From Klebsiella pneumoniae (GTDB lineage: Bacteria > Pseudomonadota > Gammaproteobacteria > Pseudomonadales > Pseudohongiellaceae), in NCBI GenBank assembly GCA_945877175.1, contig CAMCRC010000002.1:1-64000 (forward strand): a DNA stretch of 64,000 nt, given 5' to 3'. The notes under the pieces are model-generated. The model worked only from the letters and a program-made list of their open reading frames with translations, ran no database searches and had not been told where the DNA came from. Position numbers and translations under genes: made by a program. Positions 57,171 to 64,000 of the stretch are shown here, piece after piece (the stretch's first letter is position 1; each line of letters starts with the position of its first letter).

Positions 57171-58436
57171 TCAGTCCATGCCCATGGCCGAACGCATGAT
57201 GCGGCTCTTGAGCAATACGGTGCGATCGAGGCCGGTCATGCCCGCGTTGCGCAGCCAGCGCAGGGGCAGGGCCTGATCTGCGTAAAGCCGTTTGAAGCCT
57301 TCCATCACCCACATCATCCCCAGATTGTGGCCGATGCGCTGGCGCTGATAGCGGCGCAAAACCTGCAGACTGCCGGGTTCATCCTGGCGAGCAAGTGCCT
57401 GCAGCAACTGACTGGCGAGGGCGCTGGCATCCTGAAATCCAAGATTTACCCCCTGACCAGCCAGCGGGTGGATGGTGTGGGCGGCATCGCCGATCAGGGC
57501 GATGCCCTCCTGCACATAGTGTCGTGCGTGGCGTTGTCGCAATGGCACACTGAAGCGTGGGTCCACGTGTTCGATCTGCCCGAACCTGCTTTCAATCGCC
57601 ACTTCCAGCGCGCCGGCAAACTCCACATCGCTCAGCAGCATGAGCTTGGCTGCCCGCTCAGGCAGAACCGACCAGACGATTGAGCAATAGTGTTGATCAT
57701 CCACCCCTGGGGCCGTCTGCAGGGGCAGGAACGCCAGCACGCCGTCGTCCATGAAACGTTGGGCGGCCGTGCGCTGGTGGGGCAGGCCGGTACGCACTGT
57801 CGTGACGATTGCGTGGTGCTCGTAGTCCCATTCGCTCAATTTGAAGCCGGCGAGTTCCCGCACGCGGGAATTGGCGCCATCGGCGGCGACCAGTACGCGC
57901 GCGCGCAGACTGCGGCCATCGGCAAGTGTGAGCACTGTACGAGACTGATCGGCGTCCAGTGGGCCGGGGACCGGCAGACGTTCGAGGGATTCAAGGCTGA
58001 CGGGCGCCAGCAGTTCCACGCCTGACACCCCGTGCAGCCGCTCATGCAGGGCTGCCAGCAACACGGCATTCTCGACGATGTGTCCGAGCGCCTCACAGTG
58101 GATATCCCCGGCAGCGAAATGGATCGAACCTGTGCCGTCGGCTTCCCAGACATGCATGTCAGTATAAGGTGAGGCGCGGCGCTCCAGCACGGCATCCCAG
58201 ACACCCAGGCTGTCGAGGAAGCGTTGTGAGGCGGGAGTAATGGCACTGACGCGCGGGTCGAAATGATCAAGCCCGGCCTGCGGCTCCTCACGCTGCCAGT
58301 GCTGCCTGCTCAGCGGCTGGGTGTCGAGCACGGCGATGCGAAGACCGCGCTCCGCGAGCGCCAGCACCAGACTGGCTCCGACCAGGCCACCACCAACCAC
58401 GACGATATCGTATGCATCTTGCGCGTTCTGCTGCAT
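57171..58436 (-). CDS. ubiI: FAD-dependent ubiquinone hydroxylase (UbiI/VisC-like)
   Basis: This 421-residue flavoprotein is of the UbiH/UbiF/UbiI group that hydroxylates the benzoquinone ring during ubiquinone synthesis. The FAD motif YDIVVVGGGLVGASLVLALAERG is near the start. A DGANS motif (VAADGANSRVRELAGF) and the C-terminal ALIGDAAHTIHPLAGQGVNLGFQDA are diagnostic. ATG 58436 is used, since the track start adds 56 unrelated residues. The position, near ubiH and pepP, matches the visC/ubiI gene of gammaproteobacteria. Confidence 0.88.
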   Translation of the reverse strand: MQQNAQDAYDIVVVGGGLVGASLVLALAERGLRIAVLDTQPLSRQHWQREEPQAGLDHFDPRVSAITPASQRFLDSLGVWDAVLERRASPYTDMHVWEADGTGSIHFAAGDIHCEALGHIVENAVLLAALHERLHGVSGVELLAPVSLESLERLPVPGPLDADQSRTVLTLADGRSLRARVLVAADGANSRVRELAGFKLSEWDYEHHAIVTTVRTGLPHQRTAAQRFMDDGVLAFLPLQTAPGVDDQHYCSIVWSVLPERAAKLMLLSDVEFAGALEVAIESRFGQIEHVDPRFSVPLRQRHARHYVQEGIALIGDAAHTIHPLAGQGVNLGFQDASALASQLLQALARQDEPGSLQVLRRYQRQRIGHNLGMMWVMEGFKRLYADQALPLRWLRNAGMTGLDRTVLLKSRIMRSAMGMD

Positions 58437-58593
58437 GGGCTTTCGATTGTCCGGGCAGGGAGGAAAAGGCCACCAGTATAGCCGAGCGCCACACAGCAAT
58501 GCAGCCTGGTATTTGCAAAGCCTGATTGCTGGCAGGCAAGGGATGGTCGATACTGACACTCTTTTTCGCCCCACAGCCACAACAGGATTCAGT

Positions 58594-59106
58594 GTGTCAG
58601 ACAAGGAAAATCTCTTGAAACTTCAGCAGGATGCCGGCTCGTCGCCAACCTTCGTGACGCTTGCAGAAGCGCAGGCGTACATCGGGCTGGAAGTAGGCGT
58701 CACGCAGTGGTTCGAGATTTCCCAAACGCGCGTGAATCAGTTTTCCGAGGCCACGGGTGACTTCCAGTTCATTCATGTCGACAGTGCGAGGGCGCAGACG
58801 GAGACCGCATTCGGCGGGACCATCGCGCACGGTTTTCTGACCCTGTCTCTGCTGAGCATGCTGGCGTCGCAGACAGGCACCATCAAGATCAAGGGCTGCA
58901 ACGTGGACATCAACTATGGCCTGGACAAGGTACGTTTTCTCAACCCTGTCAAAGTGGGCAAACGCATTCGCGCGCGCTTCGAACTGATGAGTGCCGTTGA
59001 TAAGAGTCCGAACTGTTATCTGCTCAAGCACAAGGCCACCGTGGAGATCGAGGGCGAGACCAAGCCTGCCATGATCGCCGAGTGGCTCGGAATGGCGATG
59101 ATCTGA
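58594..59106 (+). CDS. MaoC-like (R)-hydratase
   Basis: This 170-residue hot-dog-fold protein is of the MaoC/NodN family, acting on enoyl-CoA thioesters. The catalytic pair appears in FSEATGDFQFIHVDSARAQTETAFGGTIAHGFLTLSLLSML (Asp and His). GTG 58594 (VSDKENLLKLQQ) is preferred over the ATG at 58543, which lacks spacing for a ribosome site. It lies between ubiI and ubiH on the opposite strand. A role in beta-oxidation or polyhydroxyalkanoate synthesis is possible but not shown by context. Confidence 0.85.
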   Translation: MSDKENLLKLQQDAGSSPTFVTLAEAQAYIGLEVGVTQWFEISQTRVNQFSEATGDFQFIHVDSARAQTETAFGGTIAHGFLTLSLLSMLASQTGTIKIKGCNVDINYGLDKVRFLNPVKVGKRIRARFELMSAVDKSPNCYLLKHKATVEIEGETKPAMIAEWLGMAMI

Positions 59107-59164
59107 CCCCTTGGTGCACACCGTAGCTTTGGAACCCCCCTTTTTTACTCAGAGATTGAACACG

Positions 59165-59581
59165 ATGAAATGGAGCCTGATGATGATCCCTTTGTTGACG
59201 CTGCTCGGTTGCGCGGGCGAGCGCCCTGCCAGCCTTGGTGTGACCGCCGGACAACTGGGCACTTGCCCGGACTCGCCAAACTGTGTCTCCAGCGCCGAGA
59301 CGCGCGACAGTCACAGCATTGCGCCATTGAATGCGTCTCTGGCGCAGGTGCGCACCGCCGTCACCGCCATGCAGGGCGCACAGATCATCAGCGAACAGGA
59401 TCAGTATCTGTACGCCGAGTTCACCTCGAAACTGATGGGCTTTGTAGACGATGTGGAGTTTCTGGCAGACCCGGCTGCCGGCCTGGTGCACGTGCGTTCA
59501 GCCTCGCGGCTCGGGCACAGTGACATGGGCGTCAACCGTGACCGGATTGAGACTCTGCGCAGCGCCCTGAGCGCCCGCTGA
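59165..59581 (+). CDS. DUF1499 lipoprotein
   Basis: This 138-residue protein starts at ATG 59165, with a lipoprotein signal and lipobox (MKWSLMMIPLLTLLGC, Cys16). The DUF1499 domain follows: GTCPDSPNCVSSAETRDSHSIAPL, then YLYAEFTSKLMGFVDDVEFLADPAAGLVHVRSASRLGHSDMGVNRDRIE. Proteins of this family are widespread and uncharacterised. It follows the MaoC-like gene by 58 bases and is convergent with ubiH. Confidence 0.85.
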   Translation: MKWSLMMIPLLTLLGCAGERPASLGVTAGQLGTCPDSPNCVSSAETRDSHSIAPLNASLAQVRTAVTAMQGAQIISEQDQYLYAEFTSKLMGFVDDVEFLADPAAGLVHVRSASRLGHSDMGVNRDRIETLRSALSAR

Positions 59582-59582
59582 A

Positions 59583-60827
59583 TCAGGCCCGCTGCTGTCT
59601 GCGCTCGGCGAGGCCCATGGCCTGCCGGGCAAAGCCGCGTTTGAACGGGGGAATCATGTCGATGGAAAACAGGCCGAACTTGCGTGCCCACACCAGCGCA
59701 GGATGGCTGCTGGAGAACAGCCGCGTCATGTAGTCACTGAAGCTGATCGTCGCCAGCTGGTCACGCGTCTGCTGCTCCACATAGGCCTGAAGCACTGCCA
59801 TTTCGCCGGGATGTTCTCCCTTTGCCAGCGCTTGCGCCAGCAATCCCGCCAGCACCTGCGCATCGCGCAAGGCCAGATTCAAGCCCTGTCCCGCGACGGG
59901 GTGCAGCGAGTGCGCCACATTCCCCAGCAACACCAGCCCGGGCCGCACCTGCTCCCGCGCAACAGTGAGTGTCAGCGGATAGAGCGTGCGACTGCCCACC
60001 TTTTCGAAACGCCCAAGGCGATAGCCAAAGCGCTCCTGCAGCTTTTCCAGGAACAGGCGCTCAGGCAACGCGGCCACTGCTGCGGCCTCTTCATCCGCCA
60101 GCGTCCAGATCAGTGCCCCCCGATGCTCTCCCTCCTGCTCGGCCAGCGGCAGCACGGCCAGCGGGCCGCTCTCGGTGAATCGCTCGTAGGCAGTGTGTCT
60201 GTGCGGGTCGCTGAAGGCGACGTTGGCGATCAGCGCATGCTGACCGTAGGGCGTGTGGTTGCTGCTGATGCCCAGCTGTTCACTCACGGTGGACTTGCCG
60301 CCATCCGCCAGCACCACCAGTGCGGCATCTACTTTCAGCAAATCTGTCGAATCGCCCTGCACCTGCAGACGCATGCCCTGCGGGGTGGGCACCAGCGTAC
60401 TGATGCTGGCCGGACACAGAAAGTCGATGGCGGGGTCGGCGTCCAGCGCACACGTCAGCACCAGCCCGAGATGCTGGTTCTCGGCAACATGCCCGAGTGC
60501 GTCCACCTGCATGTCCGCGCTATCGATGCGTACAGCGCCGAAATGGCCGCGGTCTGATACGTGAATGCGTTGAATGGGAGCAGCATGGGTGGCAATTGCC
60601 TTCCATAGACCCAGGCTTGCGTAGATCTGCTTGCTGCCATGGGACAAGGCCGTCGAGCGGGCATCAAAACTGGTCGAAACCTGCATGGATGGCGCAGCCT
60701 CGATCACCAGGATGCGCGGCGCGACGTGTCGCGTTTGTGCCGCCAGCGCGCAGGCGAAACTGGCCCCGACGAGACCGCCGCCGATGATCACAATGTCATA
60801 GTGATGCTGGGGTTCCGAGATTCTCAC
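59583..60827 (-). CDS. ubiH: 2-octaprenyl-6-methoxyphenol hydroxylase-like (UbiH)
   Basis: This 414-residue FAD monooxygenase hydroxylates the ubiquinone ring. It contains HYDIVIIGGGLVGASFACALA, the ADGGKSTVSEQLGI motif and GNVAHSLHPVAGQGLNLALRDAQ. I chose GTG 60827 (VRISEPQHHYD), preceded by GGGAGG, over the TTG at 60851 that directly follows the pepP stop. The gene is 24 bases downstream of pepP, the conserved pepP-ubiH order. Confidence 0.9.
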   Translation of the reverse strand: MRISEPQHHYDIVIIGGGLVGASFACALAAQTRHVAPRILVIEAAPSMQVSTSFDARSTALSHGSKQIYASLGLWKAIATHAAPIQRIHVSDRGHFGAVRIDSADMQVDALGHVAENQHLGLVLTCALDADPAIDFLCPASISTLVPTPQGMRLQVQGDSTDLLKVDAALVVLADGGKSTVSEQLGISSNHTPYGQHALIANVAFSDPHRHTAYERFTESGPLAVLPLAEQEGEHRGALIWTLADEEAAAVAALPERLFLEKLQERFGYRLGRFEKVGSRTLYPLTLTVAREQVRPGLVLLGNVAHSLHPVAGQGLNLALRDAQVLAGLLAQALAKGEHPGEMAVLQAYVEQQTRDQLATISFSDYMTRLFSSSHPALVWARKFGLFSIDMIPPFKRGFARQAMGLAERRQQRA

Positions 60828-60851
60828 AGAGTGCTGGCCTCCCGGCGGCAA

Positions 60852-62186
60852 TCAGGCGACTGCCTGGGTTTGGGCCTGGGCCATGAAATTTTCTATTTCT
60901 TCGACTGTCTTGGGGGCACCTTCACTCAGGATGCGATGCCCTGTGCGCGTTACCAGCACATCATCCTCGATGCGGATGCCGATGCCGCGCCATTTCTTGT
61001 CCACGTCCATGTTGTCGGGGGCAATATAAATGCCCGGCTCGATGGTCGTCACCATGCCCGGCTCCATGAGGCGCCACTTGTCGTCAATCTTGTAGTCGCC
61101 CACATCGTGCACGTCGATCCCCAGCCAGTGTCCGGCACGATGCATGTAGAAGGCCTTGTAGGCGTTCGTTGTTATCAGCTCCTGCACATTGCCCTTGAGC
61201 AGGCCGAGATTGACCAGCCCCTCGGTGATGATGCGCACGGTAACATTGTGCGGTTCGTCCCAGGCTGCTCCTGGCTTGATGGCCTTGATGGCCTGCAGCT
61301 GGGCATTGAGCACGATTTCGTACAGGGCTTTCTGCTCTTTGCTGAAACGACCGTTCACGGGAAAGGTGCGGGTGATGTCGGCCGCATAGTATTCGTATTC
61401 GCAGCCGGCATCGATGAGTACCAGATCGCCATCCTTGAGGACCGCATTGTTTTCAACGTAGTGCAGGATGCAGGCGTTCTTCCCGCCCGCGACGATGTTG
61501 TTGTAGGCTGGCGCACGGCTGCCGGAGCGCACGAATTCATGCAGCAACTCTGCCTCAAGATGGTATTCGTGCAGACCCGCGCGACAGGCCGCCATAGCAC
61601 GTTTGTGAGCCTGTGCGGAAATAGCGCCGGCTTTCTTCATCAGCTTGATTTCCATCGGGCTCTTTATCAGCCGCATTTCATTGAGCAGATGATCCAGCAC
61701 CAGAAACTCGCCCGGCGGATGCGCGCCCTGGCGCACCTTGCCGCGAATGATCTTGACCCAGTCCATGACACGCTGATCAAAGCGTGGATCCTTGCCCATC
61801 GAATAGTAGACACGCTCACGTCCTTCAATCAGCCCGGGCAGAATGTCGTCGATGTCGCCGATGGGAAACGCGTCATCAATTTTCAACTGCTCGATGGCCT
61901 GTTCCGGCCCCATCAGGATTCCCGTCCACAATTCACGGGTCTTGTCCTTTTCCTGACAGAACAGCACTACTTCACCTTGCTCGCGGCCGGGAATCAGCGC
62001 CAGCACGGCATCGTGTTCCACAAACCCCGTCAGATAATAAAAGTCACTGTTCTGCCGGTAGAGATATTCCGTGTCATTGCTGCGGGTGCTCTGTGGCGCC
62101 GCGCAGAGCAGCGCAATGCTGTCCGGTTCCATCTGCTGCATGAGCTCTTTGCGCCTGCGCGCAGCTTCTTCATGAATGTTTGTCAT
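60852..62186 (-). CDS. pepP: Xaa-Pro aminopeptidase
   Basis: This 444-residue metallopeptidase of family M24 removes N-terminal residues before proline. The metal-binding pita-bread domain shows LVLIDAGCEYEYYAADITRTFPVNG (two Asp), HRAGHWLGIDVHDVGDY (His) and VTTIEPGIYIA with a later GIRIEDDVLVT (two Glu). Length is that of E. coli PepP. In most relatives a ygfB (UPF0149) gene separates pepP from the zapA side; here that gene is missing. Confidence 0.95.
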   Translation of the reverse strand: MTNIHEEAARRRKELMQQMEPDSIALLCAAPQSTRSNDTEYLYRQNSDFYYLTGFVEHDAVLALIPGREQGEVVLFCQEKDKTRELWTGILMGPEQAIEQLKIDDAFPIGDIDDILPGLIEGRERVYYSMGKDPRFDQRVMDWVKIIRGKVRQGAHPPGEFLVLDHLLNEMRLIKSPMEIKLMKKAGAISAQAHKRAMAACRAGLHEYHLEAELLHEFVRSGSRAPAYNNIVAGGKNACILHYVENNAVLKDGDLVLIDAGCEYEYYAADITRTFPVNGRFSKEQKALYEIVLNAQLQAIKAIKPGAAWDEPHNVTVRIITEGLVNLGLLKGNVQELITTNAYKAFYMHRAGHWLGIDVHDVGDYKIDDKWRLMEPGMVTTIEPGIYIAPDNMDVDKKWRGIGIRIEDDVLVTRTGHRILSEGAPKTVEEIENFMAQAQTQAVA

Positions 62187-62199
62187 CGTACACCCGCGA

Positions 62200-62228
62200 T
62201 TGACCGCATTGGGTCGCGCCTCTATAGT
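62200..62228 (+). promoter_or_regulatory. Sigma-70-type promoter for the TIGR02449-zapA genes
   Basis: TTGACC (62200-62205) and TATAGT (62223-62228) are 17 bases apart, with the ATG 56 bases downstream. It lies in the divergent pepP/zapA region. Confidence 0.65.
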
Positions 62229-62284
62229 AACGGGAAGTTTACCAGTGGGTTTTTATGCATATCCTGCATATGGCGACCATCATA

Positions 62285-62500
62285 ATGACAGACGAAAAAT
62301 TTACCATGCTGGATCAAAAGATTGATGCGCTTATCGAGCTGTGTGCCACGATGAAGCGGGAAAATCAGCTGCTGAGAGCGAACGAGCATAACTGGCACTC
62401 AGAACGCCAGCAACTGGTCGAAACCAACAAACTGGCCAAGACCCGTCTTGAGTCCGTCCTGAACAGACTCAAATCTCTGGAGCAGTCACAGTCTTCCTGA
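62285..62500 (+). CDS. Small coiled-coil protein, TIGR02449 family
   Basis: This 71-residue protein starts at ATG 62285 (MTDEKFTMLDQKIDALIELCATMKRENQLLRANEHNWHSERQQLVETNKLAKTRLESVLNRLKSLE). It is a coiled coil with heptad spacing. Proteins of this size and pattern (TIGR02449) always sit before zapA in pseudomonads and related bacteria and resemble ZapB. A role in cell division, perhaps supporting the Z ring, is inferred from position. The track start at 62255 has no obvious ribosome site. Confidence 0.82.
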   Translation: MTDEKFTMLDQKIDALIELCATMKRENQLLRANEHNWHSERQQLVETNKLAKTRLESVLNRLKSLEQSQSS

Positions 62501-62561
62501 GGGGCTGGTCCCACTTTCCTGCTCAACTGTCACACGCTTCACCCTGACCAAGAGAGATCGC

Positions 62562-62888
62562 ATGAACGCAGAAGAAAATGTTCCCGGCACCGTAGTGGTC
62601 AGAATTCTCGACAAGGAGTATCAGGTCAGCTGTCCGCCTTCGGAACAGGAAGCCCTTCTGAAGTCTGCCCGCTACCTCGATGAGAACATGCGCAAGATCA
62701 AGGGTCGCGGCAATATTCATGGCCTCGAGAAAATTTCCGTGATGGCCGCATTGAACATCACACATGAAATGTTGAGCAAAAGTTTGCAGCTCAACGAGAG
62801 CCGTCATCAGAACGCACAGCAGATCAAATATCTTGAAGACAAGCTCGATCGCAGCCTGCAGGCCAATCGTCAGATTGAAATAAGCTGA
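62562..62888 (+). CDS. zapA: Cell division protein ZapA
   Basis: This 108-residue protein promotes bundling of FtsZ filaments. The N-terminal domain VVVRILDKEYQVSCPPSEQEALLKSARYLDENMRKIKGRGNIHGLEKISVMAALNITHEML is the FtsZ-binding part. A C-terminal coiled coil follows (LQLNESRHQNAQQIKYLEDKLDRSLQ). It is followed by 6S RNA and the folate ligase, the standard gammaproteobacterial order. Confidence 0.93.
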   Translation: MNAEENVPGTVVVRILDKEYQVSCPPSEQEALLKSARYLDENMRKIKGRGNIHGLEKISVMAALNITHEMLSKSLQLNESRHQNAQQIKYLEDKLDRSLQANRQIEIS

Positions 62889-62918
62889 TCGTATTGAGAC
62901 AAAAAACTTTTCCAGGCT

Positions 62919-62948
62919 TTGTCGATCGGCTTTTCCAAGTGCTATATA
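62919..62948 (+). promoter_or_regulatory. Predicted 6S RNA promoter
   Basis: TTGTCG (62919-62924) and TATATA (62943-62948) are 18 bases apart, and the predicted 6S RNA starts within 15 bases. Confidence 0.55.
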
Positions 62949-62956
62949 CTCGGGTC

Positions 62957-63136
62957 CGAGTTACCTAGAGCATTAGCCAGTCAAAAGTGTTCTTGAGCCG
63001 ATATCTGTTAACCTGGAGGCTCCTCGCCAGGTGCTGTTGTGCATGTCCGCCCGACGGAAAGCCTTATGCACCTCTGGAGTCACCACCTGAACCTTGGGTT
63101 CAGGACTATTTTGGTAGCGGTGCTCCGGGTAACTTC
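62957..63136 (+). ncRNA. ssrS: 6S RNA
   Basis: About 180 bases between zapA and the folate ligase carry the 6S signature. The closing stem pairs GTTACC (62960 on) with GGGTAAC (63127-63133), followed by AGCA with TGCT and CC with GG. TTGAGCCGATATCTG at 63000 matches the start of the E. coli central bubble, and ACCTGAACCTTGGGTTCAGGACTA is the conserved terminal hairpin. 6S RNA mimics an open promoter and binds sigma-70 RNA polymerase in stationary phase. The ends are estimated from the stem. Confidence 0.9.
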
Positions 63137-63159
63137 ATTCTCTCTTTCCTGCCAGTGTC

Positions 63160-63759
63160 ATGACTCCTCACGAGCGCGCCAGTCTTCGCAAATCCCTGCG
63201 TCATGCTCGACGCTCTCTGAGCCTGCGCGAACAGAATGATGCGGCCGTCGCGCTGCACAATGCACTGGCTGACCAACGCTTCTTCCGATCCGCAAAGCGT
63301 CTTGCTTTCTACCTTGCCAACGATGGCGAAATCGATCCGTCTCTGCTGTTTGCCGCCGCACTCGCACGCGGACAACACTGTTTCCTTCCGCTGCTGCACC
63401 CGTTCGGTCAGAACCGTCTGCTGTTCGTGCGCTATCGCCAGGATGACTCTCTGCGCCGCAATCGCTGGGGAATCCTGGAGCCGCGCCTGCAGGCACGCAG
63501 GCGGGTGCCGGCCCGCACGCTGGATGTGGTCCTTGTGCCGCTGGTGGGCTTCGATGCACAGGGCAACCGGCTGGGAATGGGCAAAGGCTTCTATGACAGG
63601 ACGTTCAGTTTCCGGGCCGCTGCACGGCGCCGCCGGCCACTGCTGGTGGGGCTGGCTCATGAATGTCAGCGGGTGGAGAATCTCGGGAGTCAGGCGTGGG
63701 ATGTCCGGATGGACAGAATCGTGAGTGACAAGCAGAGTTATCAGCCGAAGCCGACATGA
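63160..63759 (+). CDS. fthC: 5-formyltetrahydrofolate cyclo-ligase
   Basis: This 199-residue enzyme (also called YgfA) converts 5-formyl-THF to methenyl-THF using ATP. The N-terminal LRKSLRHARRSLSLREQND is the usual basic start. The ATP/folate site is in LVPLVGFDAQGNRLGMGKGFYDRTFSF. It lies directly downstream of 6S RNA and could be co-transcribed with it, as in E. coli. 5-Formyl-THF arises as a side product of serine and glycine metabolism, linking it to gcvTHP. Confidence 0.93.
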   Translation: MTPHERASLRKSLRHARRSLSLREQNDAAVALHNALADQRFFRSAKRLAFYLANDGEIDPSLLFAAALARGQHCFLPLLHPFGQNRLLFVRYRQDDSLRRNRWGILEPRLQARRRVPARTLDVVLVPLVGFDAQGNRLGMGKGFYDRTFSFRAAARRRRPLLVGLAHECQRVENLGSQAWDVRMDRIVSDKQSYQPKPT

Positions 63760-63806
63760 AGAACGCGCCCGCTGAGACAGGGGACGGCGGAATCAGGAGC
63801 CTTGAG

Positions 63807-63899
63807 TCAGAGCAATCCGCTCTGTACGACGCCGCTGGCAAGCACGCCCAACGCAAACAGGACGACGACCACCATCAGCATGTCTGGTTTCTTGTTCAT
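63807..63899 (-). CDS. 30-residue single-helix membrane miniprotein
   Basis: An ATG with GGAAAGA ten bases upstream opens a 30-residue frame: MNKKPDMLMVVVVLFALGVL followed by ASGVVQSGLL. It has a basic N-terminus and one membrane helix, the form of known bacterial membrane miniproteins. It is too short for the ORF track. The bases 63900-64000 contain no other feature that I can support. Confidence 0.55.
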   Translation of the reverse strand: MNKKPDMLMVVVVLFALGVLASGVVQSGLL

Positions 63900-64000
63900 G
63901 AATTATTCATCTTTCCAGTCTATTGAGATTGTTATTTGAGAAGCATGTTCAGCTAATCAGGCTAAGGTGCTGAAGATTAATACAATATTTTCTGCATGAC

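Overview
The window is a GC-rich (about 60% by eye), densely coded bacterial chromosome segment. Gene content and order point to a free-living, aerobic gammaproteobacterium with pseudomonad-like synteny: proC-yggT-metX-metW-rdgB-hemW, argE-argA, rppH-ptsP followed by lgt-thyA-folA, gcvT-gcvH-gcvP, and ubiI/ubiH/pepP divergent from a TIGR02449 gene, zapA, 6S RNA and a 5-formyl-THF cyclo-ligase. Several TonB receptors and secreted proteins fit an aquatic heterotroph. I do not assign a genus.

Layout. 1-5.2 kb: gltD, a two-gene NatAB-like ABC exporter and an AI-2E/PerM permease. 5.2-12.2 kb is the least regular part: an exported M20 peptidase coupled to a cupin, a 0.7-kb non-coding island made of two diverged inverted copies of a structured repeat inside an outer REP pair, an orphan NarL-type regulator divergent from an SGNH hydrolase, a decayed BrnT/antitoxin pair, MAPEG and LysE membrane proteins, an intact HigBA module and a GNAT fragment. 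12.2-18.7 kb is a minus-strand cluster: TonB receptor, BNR-fold protein with a Cys-rich motif, TlpA-like thioredoxin, and a second TonB receptor broken by one in-frame amber codon. 18.9-26.7 kb holds proline, methionine, arginine and heme-related genes. 26.7-33.7 kb: a secreted NHL/SMP-30 protein, a long inverted-repeat element, then an RNA methyltransferase, folA, thyA, lgt, ptsP and rppH. 33.8-43.1 kb: a HAD phosphatase, gcvR next to a SoxC-like sulfite oxidase, a large protein with a degenerate nucleotide-cyclase-like domain, an FKBP isomerase, small regulators, LysR, TraB/GumN, DUF6164 and FAH proteins. 43.2-53.2 kb: Lhr helicase, signal peptidase I and the glycine cleavage operon. 53.2-64 kb: REP sequences around a DUF533 gene, an ABC transporter, an exported methyltransferase-like protein, the ubiquinone hydroxylases, pepP, zapA, 6S RNA and the folate ligase.

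Most genes are housekeeping and support nitrogen and one-carbon metabolism: GltD; GcvTHP with GcvR; FolA, ThyA and FthC; MetXW; ArgAE. The items most worth follow-up are the paired structured repeats at 7.1-7.66 kb, whose helices co-vary between copies, the TonB/BNR/TlpA cluster, the degenerate cyclase-like protein, the exported methyltransferase, and several tiny genes missing from the ORF track. No tRNA, rRNA, CRISPR array, complete insertion sequence or prophage gene was seen.
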